NCBI GenBank assembly: GCA_015832175.1
Contig: WJXW01000004.1
Span: forward strand, 620,001-684,000
Origin: Paraphaeosphaeria minitans
Lineage: Eukaryota > Ascomycota > Dothideomycetes > Pleosporales > Didymosphaeriaceae
Direction of reading: 5' to 3'
Length of the DNA stretch: 64,000 nt
Positions 23,973 to 35,137 of this stretch are shown one piece after another. The notes beneath the pieces are model-generated. The model saw only the letters and a program-made list of their open reading frames with translations, ran no database searches and was not told the DNA's origin. Position 1 is the first letter of the stretch. Each line of letters starts with the position of its first letter. The translations under genes and the position numbers were made by a program.

Positions 23973-24591
23973 ATGACCCGCCTACCCGCTCTCCAAGCCA
24001 TCCTCGCGCCTGCTCATTTCTTCGCGTACGCCACACTGCTCGGCGCACAACTTTACCAGAGCTTCGTGGTGGTGAAAATCGCATACGAAGCACTGCCAGC
24101 CCAAGCGTTCACTTCCTTGCAAAAACGCGTTTTCCCGATCTACTTCCGTCGTCAAACAGCTCTCCTCATTCTTACTGCGATCACATTTCCGCATGGCCCG
24201 CTCGCTTTAATCAAGAGGAAGGGAGACTGGGTACCCTTCTTTGTCGCCGGAGCTACGGCACTCCTGAACTTAGCGGTATATGGGCCGCGCACAAGCAGGT
24301 TGATGATGAGGAGACGAGCCTTGGGTATGCTGACCGATGGAGTTTTGTAAAGAGAGCGTGTGCTGACAGCAGCGTCTAGCAGACCAAATTGATGATAACA
24401 AAGAGCTGCCGGGAGTTAATCGAGCCTTCTCGTGGAATCACGCGATGAGTGTTCATCTGAATATCGGTACGATTGGAGCGACGTTGTGGTACGGGTGGAG
24501 GCTGGCCTCGAAGCTAAACTTTGAACATCGGCGAATTTACAAAGTTTACAAAAACAACGCGCGGAGAGATCTAGTGTATGCACAAGACTGA
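23973..24591 (+). CDS. TMEM205-like (DUF4149) membrane protein
   Basis: Two exons, 23973-24324 and 24380-24591, giving 187 codons; the intron is 55 bp (GTATGC...TCTAG). I chose the Met at 23973 because the conserved region starts there (MTRLPALQAILAPAHFFAYA). Hydrophobic segments lie at about residues 10-35, 65-85, 95-110 and 145-160, as expected for four transmembrane helices. Family marks include the first-helix H-F-x-A-Y-A-T-L-x-G-x-x-L-Y-x-S-F, RQTALLILTA, and W-N-H-x-M-S-x-H-L-N near the end. The family function is poorly known (human TMEM205 is linked to drug resistance and secretion). It follows the oxidoreductase in the same direction. Confidence 0.85.
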
Positions 24592-24818
24592 GCACCAGAT
24601 CTATGCGACAAATATCTCTCACCATGATTGTGCTATTATTGTGTGCTTGGGTGTGACGGAGAGTCGTAGCCGGAGATGGAGAACGGAAACCAGTCCTCAT
24701 TAGTTGCTAGCGTCAGTCGATCATCGGATCGGTGTGATTGTTACATCCGTTCCGCTGCCTCCATGGCGGCTGCTCCGTCTTGCACCTCGTTCAACTTCTC
24801 TTCTACTGAACAACCGGC

Positions 24819-27254
24819 ATGGAAAACAATGAGGATTCCGTATCCGTGAGGTCTGCGAACTCACGCGTGACCCAGGCTTGCCAACGTTGCCGAATGCTCA
24901 AGACACGTTGTCTGCCAAGCGAACAGTCCAGCACTTGTCAGAGGTATTATCCGCCTATTTCGTTTCTGATTAGCTACGCTATCCGATAACTGACTGGTAA
25001 CAAGATGCTTTACTGCTAAACGCGACTGTGTCTGGGCCGACGTCCCACGCCGGCCTCGTCGCGTGCGTGGTCCATCGTAAGCGCGGTCCTCCTTGAAGAC
25101 TGCAGGTTTCTAAGCGCTTGAAGTCGTATATCGCAGGTAGAGCAGAAAATAGATGGGCTTGTGGCGAGTCTCGTCAAGACAAGTGCCACTGACACGGCTG
25201 AGACGTCGAATTCTCCGCCTGAGAGACCTCGCCGTACAGCCATTGGAACCCACAAACTTGCTGGAAGAGACCGTCCGATCGCCCCCGGGACTTGGTTACT
25301 ATTTCCAGAATCCTTTGAGCAGCAGACACCGATGCCCGAGATCCATGAACCATCCGAGATACCCGATGCAGAGCCCGAGACGGAAGCAGATGCAACAGAG
25401 AACACTCAAGACTTAGAATATGTCGAGCAACTGCGCAGCATCCATAGCTTCGCTGAAAAGGAAGACACTTGTGACCCAAACTATGTTCCAGCCCAGCCTA
25501 AACGAAAGGTGGAAGCGCCTATCAATGATGAGAGAGTCAGCGAACTGCTGAACAACAGAAAGGCCGATAATCTACTCGACATCTATCGATCTATGTGCAT
25601 AACTTTCCCTTTTGTCCCGATAGACGACGTGACCTCGGCCGAACACTTGAATGCTACTAAGCCTATGCTTTTTCTCGCCATTCTTACAGTCGCTGCTTGG
25701 GAGGATCATAAATTGCAACGCCATCTAGACAGGGTCTATCGGAAGGAGTTAGCGGATCATACGTTCATTAGCCCACAGAGAACAATTTCATTATTGCAAA
25801 GCATTCTTGTTTATCTGTCCAGGTACACACATATCTCAATCCCTCATATTTACAAGTGCTGACCGGCCAGATACCACTTTGTCTTTAGTCATAAGACTCA
25901 ACAAATCTACTTCATGCAGACGACTGCGAACGGGCTGGCACTTGACCTTGGACTTTATCAGAGGTCGACTCGGCCGGTCATAGACTTTCCAGGAAGACCA
26001 TCGCCCTCGCCATTGTCAGTAAGAGAGCAACTAGAGCGACAGCGGACGTTTCTCGGCTGCTACTACATGTCCTCTCAGTGAGCCACTAAACCCATGACTC
26101 ATTCATACACTCACTAAAACTGGCAGAGTTTCTGCTGGAATGCAAAAGCCTAACCTGCTCAAATATACCGAATACATGGGCCAATGTAGTAGAGACTTGA
26201 GAGATCATCGCCAATACCCTTCAGATGTAACGATAGGGCATCTCCTGGCAATAAGACGTCTTGATGACCAGATACAAGAGAGTTTCTTCACCGAAGAGAC
26301 TGCCGGGATCGATATCGCAGATCCTCGCATCTCAATGAACTTGCGGTTCTTGGAAAGTCAGCTGGAAGAATGGAAGCGCGAACGCTATAGCGAGGAATAC
26401 CAGCTCAGTAAGTCATGCGTTGCTCGTGTGACTGCGCTGCTAACGTCTTATAAGTGTTCGATCTTTCATCTGCATTCACTGATATGCAGCTACATAGTAT
26501 AGCTCTCCGAGCACCCAAACCTTCCCACCGAGACTACATCGCGAATGCGACGCGACTGAAAGCTTTGCTTGCAACCCTCGAAGCTTGTAAACGCTACCTC
26601 GACACTCTGCTTAGCTGTCCCATGTCGAATTATCACATCTTGGCATTCTCAGAATGGTTCCGTATTCCTGTCGTCGTGATAACACTAGCACGCCTCTGCA
26701 TCCCTAGCGACGCGCATGCCGCAGCGCAATGGGATGTGAAAGCGGCCCATGAACGTGGGCGTTTAGATCTTTACCTGGAATCACTATGTTATCGGATGAA
26801 AGGCCTAAGTACCTTCAAGCGGACGCAATCCTTTCATCACGATTTCTATTGGTCGCTGGAGATGATTATGGATCTGACCAAGAGCTGGTTCATGAAGAAG
26901 ATCAGTGCGAAGACAACGCCTTCGAACGGGATACCGCCGCCGGACACATTCCAAGGATTTACCCATGGACTGATGACCGATGGTTCAGGTGGATCTTCCA
27001 CACCTCCGAAGTCGGACACTACGGGCTGCCCTTATGTATCAGTAGACCAGGGACCGAATCCGAGTGGCATCAATGATAATGATCCATTCGCCTTTATGCG
27101 CGATACGGACTTCGACATGGACAGGTATGATCCCATCATTTCTGTGTAAAGGTGAAATATACTGATCCATGTTTTTGTTAGATTTTTCGACGCAGGCCTC
27201 TGGGGAGACGAAACTTACAACAATATGGGTTTTGGCGGTGGCATGCGTCACTGA
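24819..27254 (+). CDS. Zn(II)2Cys6 transcription factor
   Basis: Seven exons: 24819-24943, 25005-25076, 25124-25822, 25871-26077, 26127-26407, 26455-27124 and 27182-27254, giving 708 codons. All introns are 47-61 bp. The DNA-binding cluster is within the first 60 residues (CQRC, KTRC, CQRC, KRDC), with spacing C-x2-C-x6-C-x8-C-x2-C-x6-C, split by the first intron. A basic PRRPRRVRG linker and a short coiled region (VEQKIDGLVASL) follow. The middle shows the fungal transcription-factor domain (LALDLGLYQR-like segment, LGCYYMSSQVSAGMQ). The second intron has an alternative acceptor (TGCAG) that would give a stop; TTGAAG at 25123 keeps the frame. Targets are unknown; the neighbouring genes are candidates. 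Confidence 0.88.
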
Positions 27255-27654
27255 GATAGCGATTGTCCATCCTGTCTGCTCGTGGTCTGAGGCCTCGCCG
27301 TAAGACCCTTTCTTTGCCCATAGTATTGACTACACAACGATTAGTATTGAACGCTCAATTCTAAACGTGCCAATGCAGACCCGTCTTTTAATTTTAATCA
27401 GATTTTTTCTCCAAAAAGATATTCTCCGCCTCTTTGGATTTCGCCGCGATATGTTGCTTGAGTCAGTCTGTAGGACCGATAGGTACCTAAACTGGGATCA
27501 ACTGATGAGTCATCGCACCTCGACCCTTCAACTTAGGCAACATGGAATTCTCTCTTTGTCCTCGAAGTTTGGAAACTCTTTCCACATTATTCATTCACCT
27601 TAACTCGTACTGAATTTTTCAACCCCTGAACCCTCATTCCATCGCCTGGAAAGG
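27255..27654. other. Intergenic, promoter of the GNAT gene
   Basis: The 3' flank of the regulator and 5' flank of the acetyltransferase. A T-rich stretch lies around 27385-27430. No gene. Confidence 0.45.
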
Positions 27655-28290
27655 ATGGTCGCTACCGAATTTCACATCGACACTCCGCGTCTCGTCATCT
27701 CCCATTTCGATTCGTTGCAAGACTCCCATTGTGACTTCTTAGTGACACTATACGACACGGAGCAGAGTCGTGATCATAAACCCGTCCATTCGCTCATGCC
27801 GGATCGTGAAGCCGCACGCAAGAACATCGAATCGAACGACCTCATTTACAGTACAGGCTATGGCCGTTACCTCGTCAGCCTGAAAACGCCCACTACCTCC
27901 GCGACTTCGGAAGCAGAAGTTATCCCATTTTCCGAGAGAGTCAAGGCTTATACCAAGATTGGTGTCGTCGGGCTGAAGTTCAGAAAATATGAGGGCGCGC
28001 CACTCGCACCAGACGTAGGCTATGGCTTGCTTCCTGCATTCCAAGGGAGAGGGTATGCGACTGAGGCGGCGGCGGCGCTGGTGCGTTGGTTTGAGGAGGA
28101 GAAGGGCCAAACCGAATTCTTCGGCTTTTGCGACCCGGATAACGAAGGCTCGAAAGCAGTGCTTAGGCGGATAGGATTTAAGGAGTGGGGTGTACGGAAC
28201 ATCAAAGGCATCTATGCGGACGGTGGACTTATCGTTGGAATGGTTTTTAGTAAAGGGTTGACAAAAGATCTGGAGGCTTACAGGATCTGA
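27655..28290 (+). CDS. GNAT-family N-acetyltransferase (RimJ/Acetyltransf_3 type)
   Basis: Single exon, 211 codons. It begins with the typical strand TPRLVISHFD. The acetyl-CoA-binding motif A is visible as VGYGLLPAFQGRGYATEA (Q-G-R-G-Y-A), followed by the helix ALVRWFEEE and motif B FGFCDPDNEGSKAVLRRIGF. Length and order match small-molecule or ribosomal-protein GNAT enzymes that transfer acetyl from acetyl-CoA to an amine. The substrate cannot be predicted. It sits between two Zn2Cys6 regulators on the same strand, which may be coincidence. Confidence 0.88.
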   Translation: MVATEFHIDTPRLVISHFDSLQDSHCDFLVTLYDTEQSRDHKPVHSLMPDREAARKNIESNDLIYSTGYGRYLVSLKTPTTSATSEAEVIPFSERVKAYTKIGVVGLKFRKYEGAPLAPDVGYGLLPAFQGRGYATEAAAALVRWFEEEKGQTEFFGFCDPDNEGSKAVLRRIGFKEWGVRNIKGIYADGGLIVGMVFSKGLTKDLEAYRI

Positions 28291-28636
28291 TGGTGAATTC
28301 AAATTCTCTCTTCGATTCACTAGCCTTTAAAAATCAGAGATGGATGCCACAGTTGACGATCCGAGCCCACAGTCTGGCGTTTGGATGCATTGCAATGATT
28401 TGATAATGACCAATTGAACTATTGTGCTCCCTATCGCTGTTTTCCAGTGACATCTATGACTGCATCTGGAATCGGCCTTTCAGAGAATGCACCGCGGCCT
28501 CGGGGCGGAGATATCGGCAAATTCGGGGTTAAAACTGGAACCTTCCCCGGTTCCTCTGCAAGTCATTCTGTTCAAGCTTTCTGATATTGCGAACTACTGC
28601 ACCAACAATTGGCATTAAATAAGGGACATGCTTAAG
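28291..28636. other. Intergenic, promoter of second Zn2Cys6 gene
   Basis: No gene seen. An in-frame ATG at 28628 lies three codons upstream of the chosen start of the next gene. Confidence 0.45.
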
Positions 28637-30968
28637 ATGTCGGATACTCAGCCCTATCGTAAAAGAAGACGTCCTGCAGTGTATGTTAACATGACTCTTG
28701 AACGACTGGATACTAGCGCTGATCTGGATCGGACACAGCTCTTGTACTTTGTGTAGGCAGCGCAAGATCCGTTGCAACCGCGAGACCCCATGCAGTAATT
28801 GTATTAGGTCTAGAAACATTACATGCGAGTATGAGACTTTGCCGGTGCTACCTCATCGCTCACGGGAAAGTGATCGCGATGAAGTATCCAGCACCACCAC
28901 ATCTACTACGGCTCCAGTTCAGGATATGGAATCCATGAGAAATCGCGTCACACTTCTTGAAAACCAACTTGAAAATGTACTGCGAAGAGCCATACGGCCT
29001 GATCCTCCAGCTCCTTCTACGGCTGAAACACCAATCTCCAGCATCGAAACGTCAAACAGTCGTATTGGTGGCACTTTCTATATCCATCATGGAGATCCTG
29101 CCCTTGGTCAATCTCCTAACATGCATCGCAGTCTCACGCATAAGAAAATAATGTACGGTCAGAGCCACTGGATGAGCATGAGCGTAATCATGGTCAAAGA
29201 CATTGCCCAGATGATTGACAGACAAGCGCGAGATCCCGACACGCAAGAGTTCAGCGAGAAGGTTTTCTCAGGGATGCACAAATGCAAACGGATAGCCAGA
29301 CTCGTCAAATCGCAGAGAGAACCACCATGGCCGTGTCCGCCAACACCGGAGCTGCCTCCGAAGAGCATTACGGATGATCTGGTCGACTGTTACCTTCGTA
29401 CATTTGAGAGCGTATACAGGATACTCCATATTCCTTCTTTCAGAAGAACTTATGAAGCTATATGGGTAACGGAGAATGAACCCGATTCGACCTTCTTGGT
29501 GCAACTGAAGCTGGTGTTGGCAATAGGTGCAACGACCTACAACAACAACTTTACACTGCGTCAGTCAGCCATGCGATGGGTACATGAAGCTGAGACATTT
29601 CTTACCAACCCCCACCTCAAACACCGACTCAACATACAATACATCCAAATTTATTGTCTTCAGCTTCTTGCTCGACAGACGGCTGCTGTAGGCGAAGACA
29701 TGGTGTTCATTTCGACAGGGAATTTGATACGCTCGGCAATGTTTTTAGGTCTTCACAGGGACCCCGCGCATCTACCAGCAAGGACACTTTACGCCAACGA
29801 AATGCATCGAAGAATCTGGACCACAATTATTGAGCTTTGCTTGCAAGCGAGTATCTATGCAGGTTGCCCACCTCTCTTAAGTCAAGACGATTACGATACT
29901 CAGCCGGCCGGAAACTTTGATGACGACCAGCTTGAGAACGACGACGCGGTTGCGAGGCCAGAAGTCTGCTTGACGCAGTCGTCCGTCTCCGTAATCCTGC
30001 GGAGAACTTTCCCAGCTCGGCTCGCCATCACTGGATTTCTTAATAATTTTACATCCAAAGGCACCTTTGAGGAAACCCTTCAACTTGAATCGGATTTGCG
30101 AACAGGCTACAAGGCGTTAAGAGACGCTCTTCGAGCGTTCGATTCTAGCCATGGAAATTTGCCAACTGACTTCCAGATCCGTGTAGTAGATACGGTAATG
30201 AACCGTTATCTGTGCGCTATCCACTTGCCTTTCTTCGCCCCTGCATTGAAAGACGCCACGTACGCATACTCACGGAAAGCAGTCTTTGACACGGCTCTGA
30301 AGATGTGGTACGCAATATTCCCAGCCTCAAACGACTTCGGCTCATCATCTTCGAATGGTACAACGCCACCTGTAAGAGATGATCTCCAACGAATAGTCAC
30401 CTGTGGTCACGGATTTCTCAGATCGGCGGTGCTGCAATCAATCCTGATGATTGCAGTCGAAATGAGAACGCAACTGCAGGAAGACGACGGTCTGAGTCCG
30501 ACACCACTGCGGCGAGATTTATTCACCATCATCGAAGAGGCCAAGTCGTGGTCGATATGGTGCATGGAGGCTGGCGAGACCAACGTCAAGGGACTTACAT
30601 TTGTATGTCTTATGAGAGCTTACACCCAGGGTCTTGCAAAGGGATTAGGCAAAGAAGCAATCGGGAGGTCACTTGTGGAAGCTTCACACGACGCTTTGCA
30701 GCGTGGAACGGAGTTGCTAGAAGGAATGCTGGAAAATAAGATACCTGAGCAGGATCAGGCGGGTCTAGGGGGCCTTTCCCTAGACGACTTGACGCCCGAG
30801 ATGCTTGCAGACTGGCAGTCAATCGTGAGTACCTTATTTCGTTTCTGCTAGTCTCTCCGTGTTAATATACTACAGCAGATACCAACTGATGTGCACGATC
30901 CTTATGGCTATGACATGATGAATTGGACTTTTGATCAAACAGAAATCCAAAACTCCTGGCTCTTTTGA
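28637..30968 (+). CDS. Zn(II)2Cys6 transcription factor with fungal-specific TF domain
   Basis: Three exons: 28637-28680, 28739-30824 and 30879-30968, giving 739 codons. Introns are 58 and 54 bp. The binuclear zinc cluster CTLCRQRKIRC...CSNC...ITC shows the canonical C-x2-C-x6-C-x5-C-x2-C-x6-C spacing, immediately preceded by basic RKRRRP; the first intron falls just before the first Cys. A short coiled segment (MRNRVTLLENQLENVL) follows. The fungal-specific transcription-factor domain covers about residues 200-450 (YLRTFESVYRILHIPSFRRTYEAIW, RSAMFLGLHRDPA, RRIWTTIIELCLQASI). Together these predict a nuclear DNA-binding regulator. The last exon adds 30 residues with an aromatic/acidic end. 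The target pathway is unknown. Confidence 0.9.
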
Positions 30969-31918
30969 GCCTGGGGCTATCTCATGTGGAAAACACTATG
31001 GTCTCATCTTGTATGAGCTGTGCCAAATATTTTATAGATGAACCAGCTAAGGTAGCTAGGAAGTCTGTATCGACTACGAGCGAACGATCTACTTTACCGG
31101 CCGCTCGCCTAACCCGTCCTTCACCTCGTCAACTCTCCCAATAAGTGCAGAGGAGTTATTGTTACGCGTTGAGAGGGAAATACTGCAGCCGTTACTCTCC
31201 GATCGAGCATATCGGTGCATAGGTATTGGTCCTACGTTGATTTTGTATCGATATATCGGCTATGCAATGTCCTTAGAGAAAGGTTTCGAATATACGATTT
31301 GCGCGAACAGTCATTTCACGTAGATATTGGAGGGAAATCGGTCATGAAAGCTGAATTGCTGGAATTCAAGGTCACGCTCTGGCCGCTGACGAAGCATGAG
31401 TTGGTATTTTGAGGCTGAGATTCTGCATGTTCCAAAACAGGGCAAAGGCAATCAGACACCGCCAATTCGGATGCATTGTTATCAGGTTTATTAACAGGAC
31501 CATCGTATACGACTCAAAGACGGTCAGGCTTCATGTAAACATATGGCTCCACAAGCACGGTGGATTCGGTGCGTATGCCTGGATATCGATCCCACAACAC
31601 AGTCTTTTTTTTTTCTGTTGAACCTTCTTACAGGCTCGAAGCACGATGCTAATCTGAAGACAGTACCGACAGCCATCCATCAAAATTCAGGTTGCTAGGA
31701 GACGCTCATACTGTCACTGCCAATGGACGGAATTGTTCTCTTCAAACTTTTAATACAATGTCCAGGCTGCATGAGACTTGTTCCATGTTGAGAGGCGTCA
31801 AGCAAAAGGTGAACACCGAAAGACTTCGTAATTGTGGGGATATATATCGCGACAAGAGGAATGTACAGAGTGGAGTTTCGTACTACACATAACACCAACT
31901 TACATATTAGATCTTCAT
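30969..31918. other. Convergent intergenic region, no gene seen
   Basis: Lies between the 3' ends of the regulator (+) and the rvt-like gene (-). It is relatively AT-rich; the short frames at 31215-31621 have no motif. No long terminal repeat, target-site duplication or poly-A tail that would mark the neighbouring reverse-transcriptase gene as a mobile element. A 9-base T run lies at 31607-31615. Confidence 0.5.
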
Positions 31919-34876
31919 CTAACCTTCCCAGCGCACCCTCTCGCTTCTCAAGACGTCCACCAAGCCCACAGGTAGCAGATCTCGTTCTCCGAGCTGCAGT
32001 CCACCAAACCGCTTGTTCATATCTCCGACATACAAATTGTATATCCACAACCAGTACGCCGACCGCTCCAGTGACCGCTCGCGCAGCGTATTCTCGATCG
32101 TTGGCAAAGTCTCCAAGCGCTCCTCCGGCGGACACTGCTGCAAATTCTCGTACGCGTTCCGCAAGTGCACAGACGTCTCTTCCCTAAACCGCGTGTACTC
32201 TTCAAAGCTCATGAACGGTTCGTCGGCCTCCGTGTCCGTTCCACTTTCATCTTTCGGTAGAGGCGAGTACTTTGTATGCTTGAGCCGGTTCTGCCCGGAG
32301 TCCCAGCGTTCCTTGAACCCATCGTAGTCCGCCTTCTCCAGCTCGAAAGCGCGATCGATGCGCTCTGTCGAGTCGCGGAACGATCTCCTGTATGTCGCAA
32401 AGGCGTTGACAAGCGGGTTGCGGAGACCCAGACCACCTAGCTCGTGTGGGAAGTAAAAGAAACCGTCGGGGACCAGGTCGTCGGTGCCGAAGCGCTCTTT
32501 GAGAATGCCGCGCAGGTAGTCTGTGACATTCACTGTCCCGGCATCCTTGAAGAGACTGCGCTGGATATGCTCATAAGTTTCGATGATCATGTCGTTGTGT
32601 TGGCGCCCGAAGCAGTTGGCAGGCTGCCCGAAATGAGTCGAGAAGAAGCGGCTGACGTAGCTGTTCCAGGCCTGTACCCATGCCATGACGCTCTGGCAAG
32701 CTCCCAGCTGGCGTCGCAGTTCTTCAATGTGCTCGTCAACCTGGGCGCGGTCAATGACCCATCTGCCAGCCGAGGCGTTCAGGTTCAGGAAACCCCACTT
32801 GATGGGACCTTTCGGCAAAGCATCTGGCAGAGGTCGAGATGAAGCTTTGTCCGCGACAACGAGAGCCGCACCAGTCTTGTCTTCGTTGAGTTGTATACCC
32901 ATGACTCGTGAAAATTCTTGCATCGCGTTCCAAGCTTGAATGCAGGTAGACTCCTGACCCCAGAACCACAAGTCATCGTGGAAACGATAAATATTGGCTC
33001 CTTTCGTGCGCTTGTTGACTGCAAAGTCAAGACAAAAGAGAACCGCTTCGCTGAGTGCATCACTCAGAACGTGCGACATCGGGATGCCGCAATTCCGTAC
33101 CTGCGCTTCGGCATCGGGTCCATCCTGCGCAAAGGCGACCGGCGATTCGAGGAACTTCTTGAAGAACCGAAGCCACTTGCCAGGAACCCCGAAAAATTTG
33201 AGCACAGCGAAGATCGTGTCGTGAGGCAGCGATGGACCGAACCACTTGAAGTCGGACTGCAGAACCAAGAATTCGCCGTACACCTTCGTGTTGAGGAGAA
33301 GCTCAGCGGTCACAAGACGCAGCATAGACTGCTTTGTCGCGAGTGGCGACCCGCTTGACCCAGGTTGGTTCTCGTCCTGGTCCTCGGCATTGTAATCCCG
33401 TTGGCTTTCAAATGCTTTACTCGGCAGCTGTGTCATAAAGTAATCCTCTTGATAGCTCTCACGTCTGCAGTTACGGACATTTTGACTTTCGATGCGTTCA
33501 GGGACAAAGTACTCCCAGCGTTGACGGGCTTTCTTGCTCATCGAGCGGTATGGCGACTGCAGCCAGGCTCCAGAATGATAGAAGGTAGTGAATGCCTGCT
33601 TGAGAGCGACTGCCCAAGTTTGACCGATGAAATGAAGCAGGATAGCCTGATGGGTTTCCTCGTCCATGTAGACGCGGTACTTGCCGTTGAGTTGGCGTCG
33701 CATGTTCAGAGGGACAGGTGAGGGATCCCATTCCCAATTATCGAGCCCCTCCAGGTCCATGTTCAGCACATCGACTAGCTCCTTCAAGACGGCTGGCTGG
33801 TTGTTGAGGTCCGCAAGTGCTTCGCGCTTGGTTCCTGCGAGCAGATCCGATCGAAGAACGCCTTTGATGCACGACTTGAGGGTGTCGACGTCGAACCGCT
33901 TGGAAATCGCGGATGTTTCCCATGCATCGTTATCATAGAGTGTGTTCTTCTTTTTCACAGGCTGCAAGTCCGACTTGAAATCCATCACGTGCTTCATGGA
34001 ATCGCGAAGATTTTGAAGAGGCGTTTTGGTGACTTTCTTTGCTTGTAGTGTGCTCCCGAAGATTTTGCTGAGATACTCCTCGATATTTTCCTGATCCACC
34101 TTGCGCTCTGTGAATGCATAGCTTTCCCACTCTTTGCGCTGCTCGTGCATCTCTTTACGGCCGATAGTGTCAAAGCCTTCACTTGCATCTGTGTCCGAGT
34201 CGCTGCTTGCCGTATTGCCACCGGATGCCGAACCTGCGGGATTGGGGTGCTTGATCCATTCGATGACAAGTTTTCCAAATAACGTTGCGTATTCGTACTT
34301 CACAGCCGTCACGTCCAACTCGTGTTCGAGCTTCGATTGCCAATCCGATAGGAGCGTTGTCGACACAGACGGGTCGTATTTGGCCTGGTGAATGAAGTGA
34401 TTCAGGTTTGTGATAGAGAGCTCGGGATGTTTCGCTGTTATTCCGTGCTGCTCGAAGCCGTCCAGCAAAGCTTCCACTTTGCTGCGATGGTCGGGCGCGG
34501 ATGCAACCTTTGCAAGAATCGATCTCTTATCAGTTTCGAACTTTTCGCGGTGGTCTGAAAGTTTCCCCAACTTGCGCTCAGTGACATGATGGAGAGTCGA
34601 AAGCGTGGGAGTTGCCATGTTTGTGCTTGGTGATTGGTGAAGACCGCGCGAAGTTATATTTCTTCCTGTTGGGTGACCTGGGGCTCGACCTCGACCTCTT
34701 CCACGCGAATGCATAGATATAAAATATGGTGAGGTCGAAAGAGATGCTTTGAAAGCTCGATGCTTGATGAGACTCGCCATTTTCCGCGATAAAGTCGCGT
34801 TTAAATAGGTACACGAGAATCTTGAGGCTGCAACTTTTCCATGAGCGCCCTTAGGCAGCATATCAGCACGTGACAA
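31919..34876 (-). CDS. rvt: Cellular reverse-transcriptase-related protein (rvt family)
   Basis: One uninterrupted frame of 985 codons. The likely true start is the Met at 34780 (MASLIKHRAF) or 34618 (MATPTLSTLHHV), because the first residues look like leader. The N-terminal ~400 residues are helical and charged, with a coiled-coil-like stretch HREKFETDKRSILAKVAS. The polymerase core follows: motif A in SDFKWFGPSLPHD (Asp542), a motif-B-like GIPMSHVLSDALSEAV, and motif C in RFHDDLWFWG (His633-Asp634-Asp635 instead of Y-x-D-D), then motif D-like GIQLNEDKTGAALVV and a ~250-residue C-terminal extension. No RNase H, integrase, endonuclease or gag domain, no LTR and no decay. This matches the domesticated single-copy rvt genes described in fungi and some other eukaryotes and bacteria, whose products polymerise (d)NTPs in vitro with protein priming. 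Cellular role unknown. Confidence 0.82.
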   Translation of the reverse strand: MSRADMLPKGAHGKVAASRFSCTYLNATLSRKMASLIKHRAFKASLSTSPYFISMHSRGRGRGRAPGHPTGRNITSRGLHQSPSTNMATPTLSTLHHVTERKLGKLSDHREKFETDKRSILAKVASAPDHRSKVEALLDGFEQHGITAKHPELSITNLNHFIHQAKYDPSVSTTLLSDWQSKLEHELDVTAVKYEYATLFGKLVIEWIKHPNPAGSASGGNTASSDSDTDASEGFDTIGRKEMHEQRKEWESYAFTERKVDQENIEEYLSKIFGSTLQAKKVTKTPLQNLRDSMKHVMDFKSDLQPVKKKNTLYDNDAWETSAISKRFDVDTLKSCIKGVLRSDLLAGTKREALADLNNQPAVLKELVDVLNMDLEGLDNWEWDPSPVPLNMRRQLNGKYRVYMDEETHQAILLHFIGQTWAVALKQAFTTFYHSGAWLQSPYRSMSKKARQRWEYFVPERIESQNVRNCRRESYQEDYFMTQLPSKAFESQRDYNAEDQDENQPGSSGSPLATKQSMLRLVTAELLLNTKVYGEFLVLQSDFKWFGPSLPHDTIFAVLKFFGVPGKWLRFFKKFLESPVAFAQDGPDAEAQVRNCGIPMSHVLSDALSEAVLFCLDFAVNKRTKGANIYRFHDDLWFWGQESTCIQAWNAMQEFSRVMGIQLNEDKTGAALVVADKASSRPLPDALPKGPIKWGFLNLNASAGRWVIDRAQVDEHIEELRRQLGACQSVMAWVQAWNSYVSRFFSTHFGQPANCFGRQHNDMIIETYEHIQRSLFKDAGTVNVTDYLRGILKERFGTDDLVPDGFFYFPHELGGLGLRNPLVNAFATYRRSFRDSTERIDRAFELEKADYDGFKERWDSGQNRLKHTKYSPLPKDESGTDTEADEPFMSFEEYTRFREETSVHLRNAYENLQQCPPEERLETLPTIENTLRERSLERSAYWLWIYNLYVGDMNKRFGGLQLGERDLLPVGLVDVLRSERVRWEG

Positions 34877-35137
34877 CGCGCCGTATACGGTATTGTAATG
34901 GCTGCATTACAGTCAAGAGCAATTGATGCAGGGCGGAAGGGCAGAAGGGCGTAAGATAAAGCTCTATGACTGTGCCACAGTTGCTGCCTGTTATGCTGGG
35001 CTAGCCCTTTCAGGAAAGACACTTAGCCGTTTAGAGTGAAAAGTGGGTATTGTATCAGAAACACAGACGAAAATCAGCTGTTAACCAAATACTGTCCCTT
35101 TCCAATATAAGCCTACCTCTAATGTAACAAGCAATCA

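Noticed and set aside
30969..31918. Short plus frames at 31215-31621
   Set aside because: AT-rich, no motif, and situated between two convergent gene ends.
31919..34876. Interpretation as a LINE or LTR retrotransposon
   Set aside because: No LTRs, poly-A tail, RNase H, endonuclease, integrase or gag in or around the frame, and the HDD motif with long extensions fits rvt instead.
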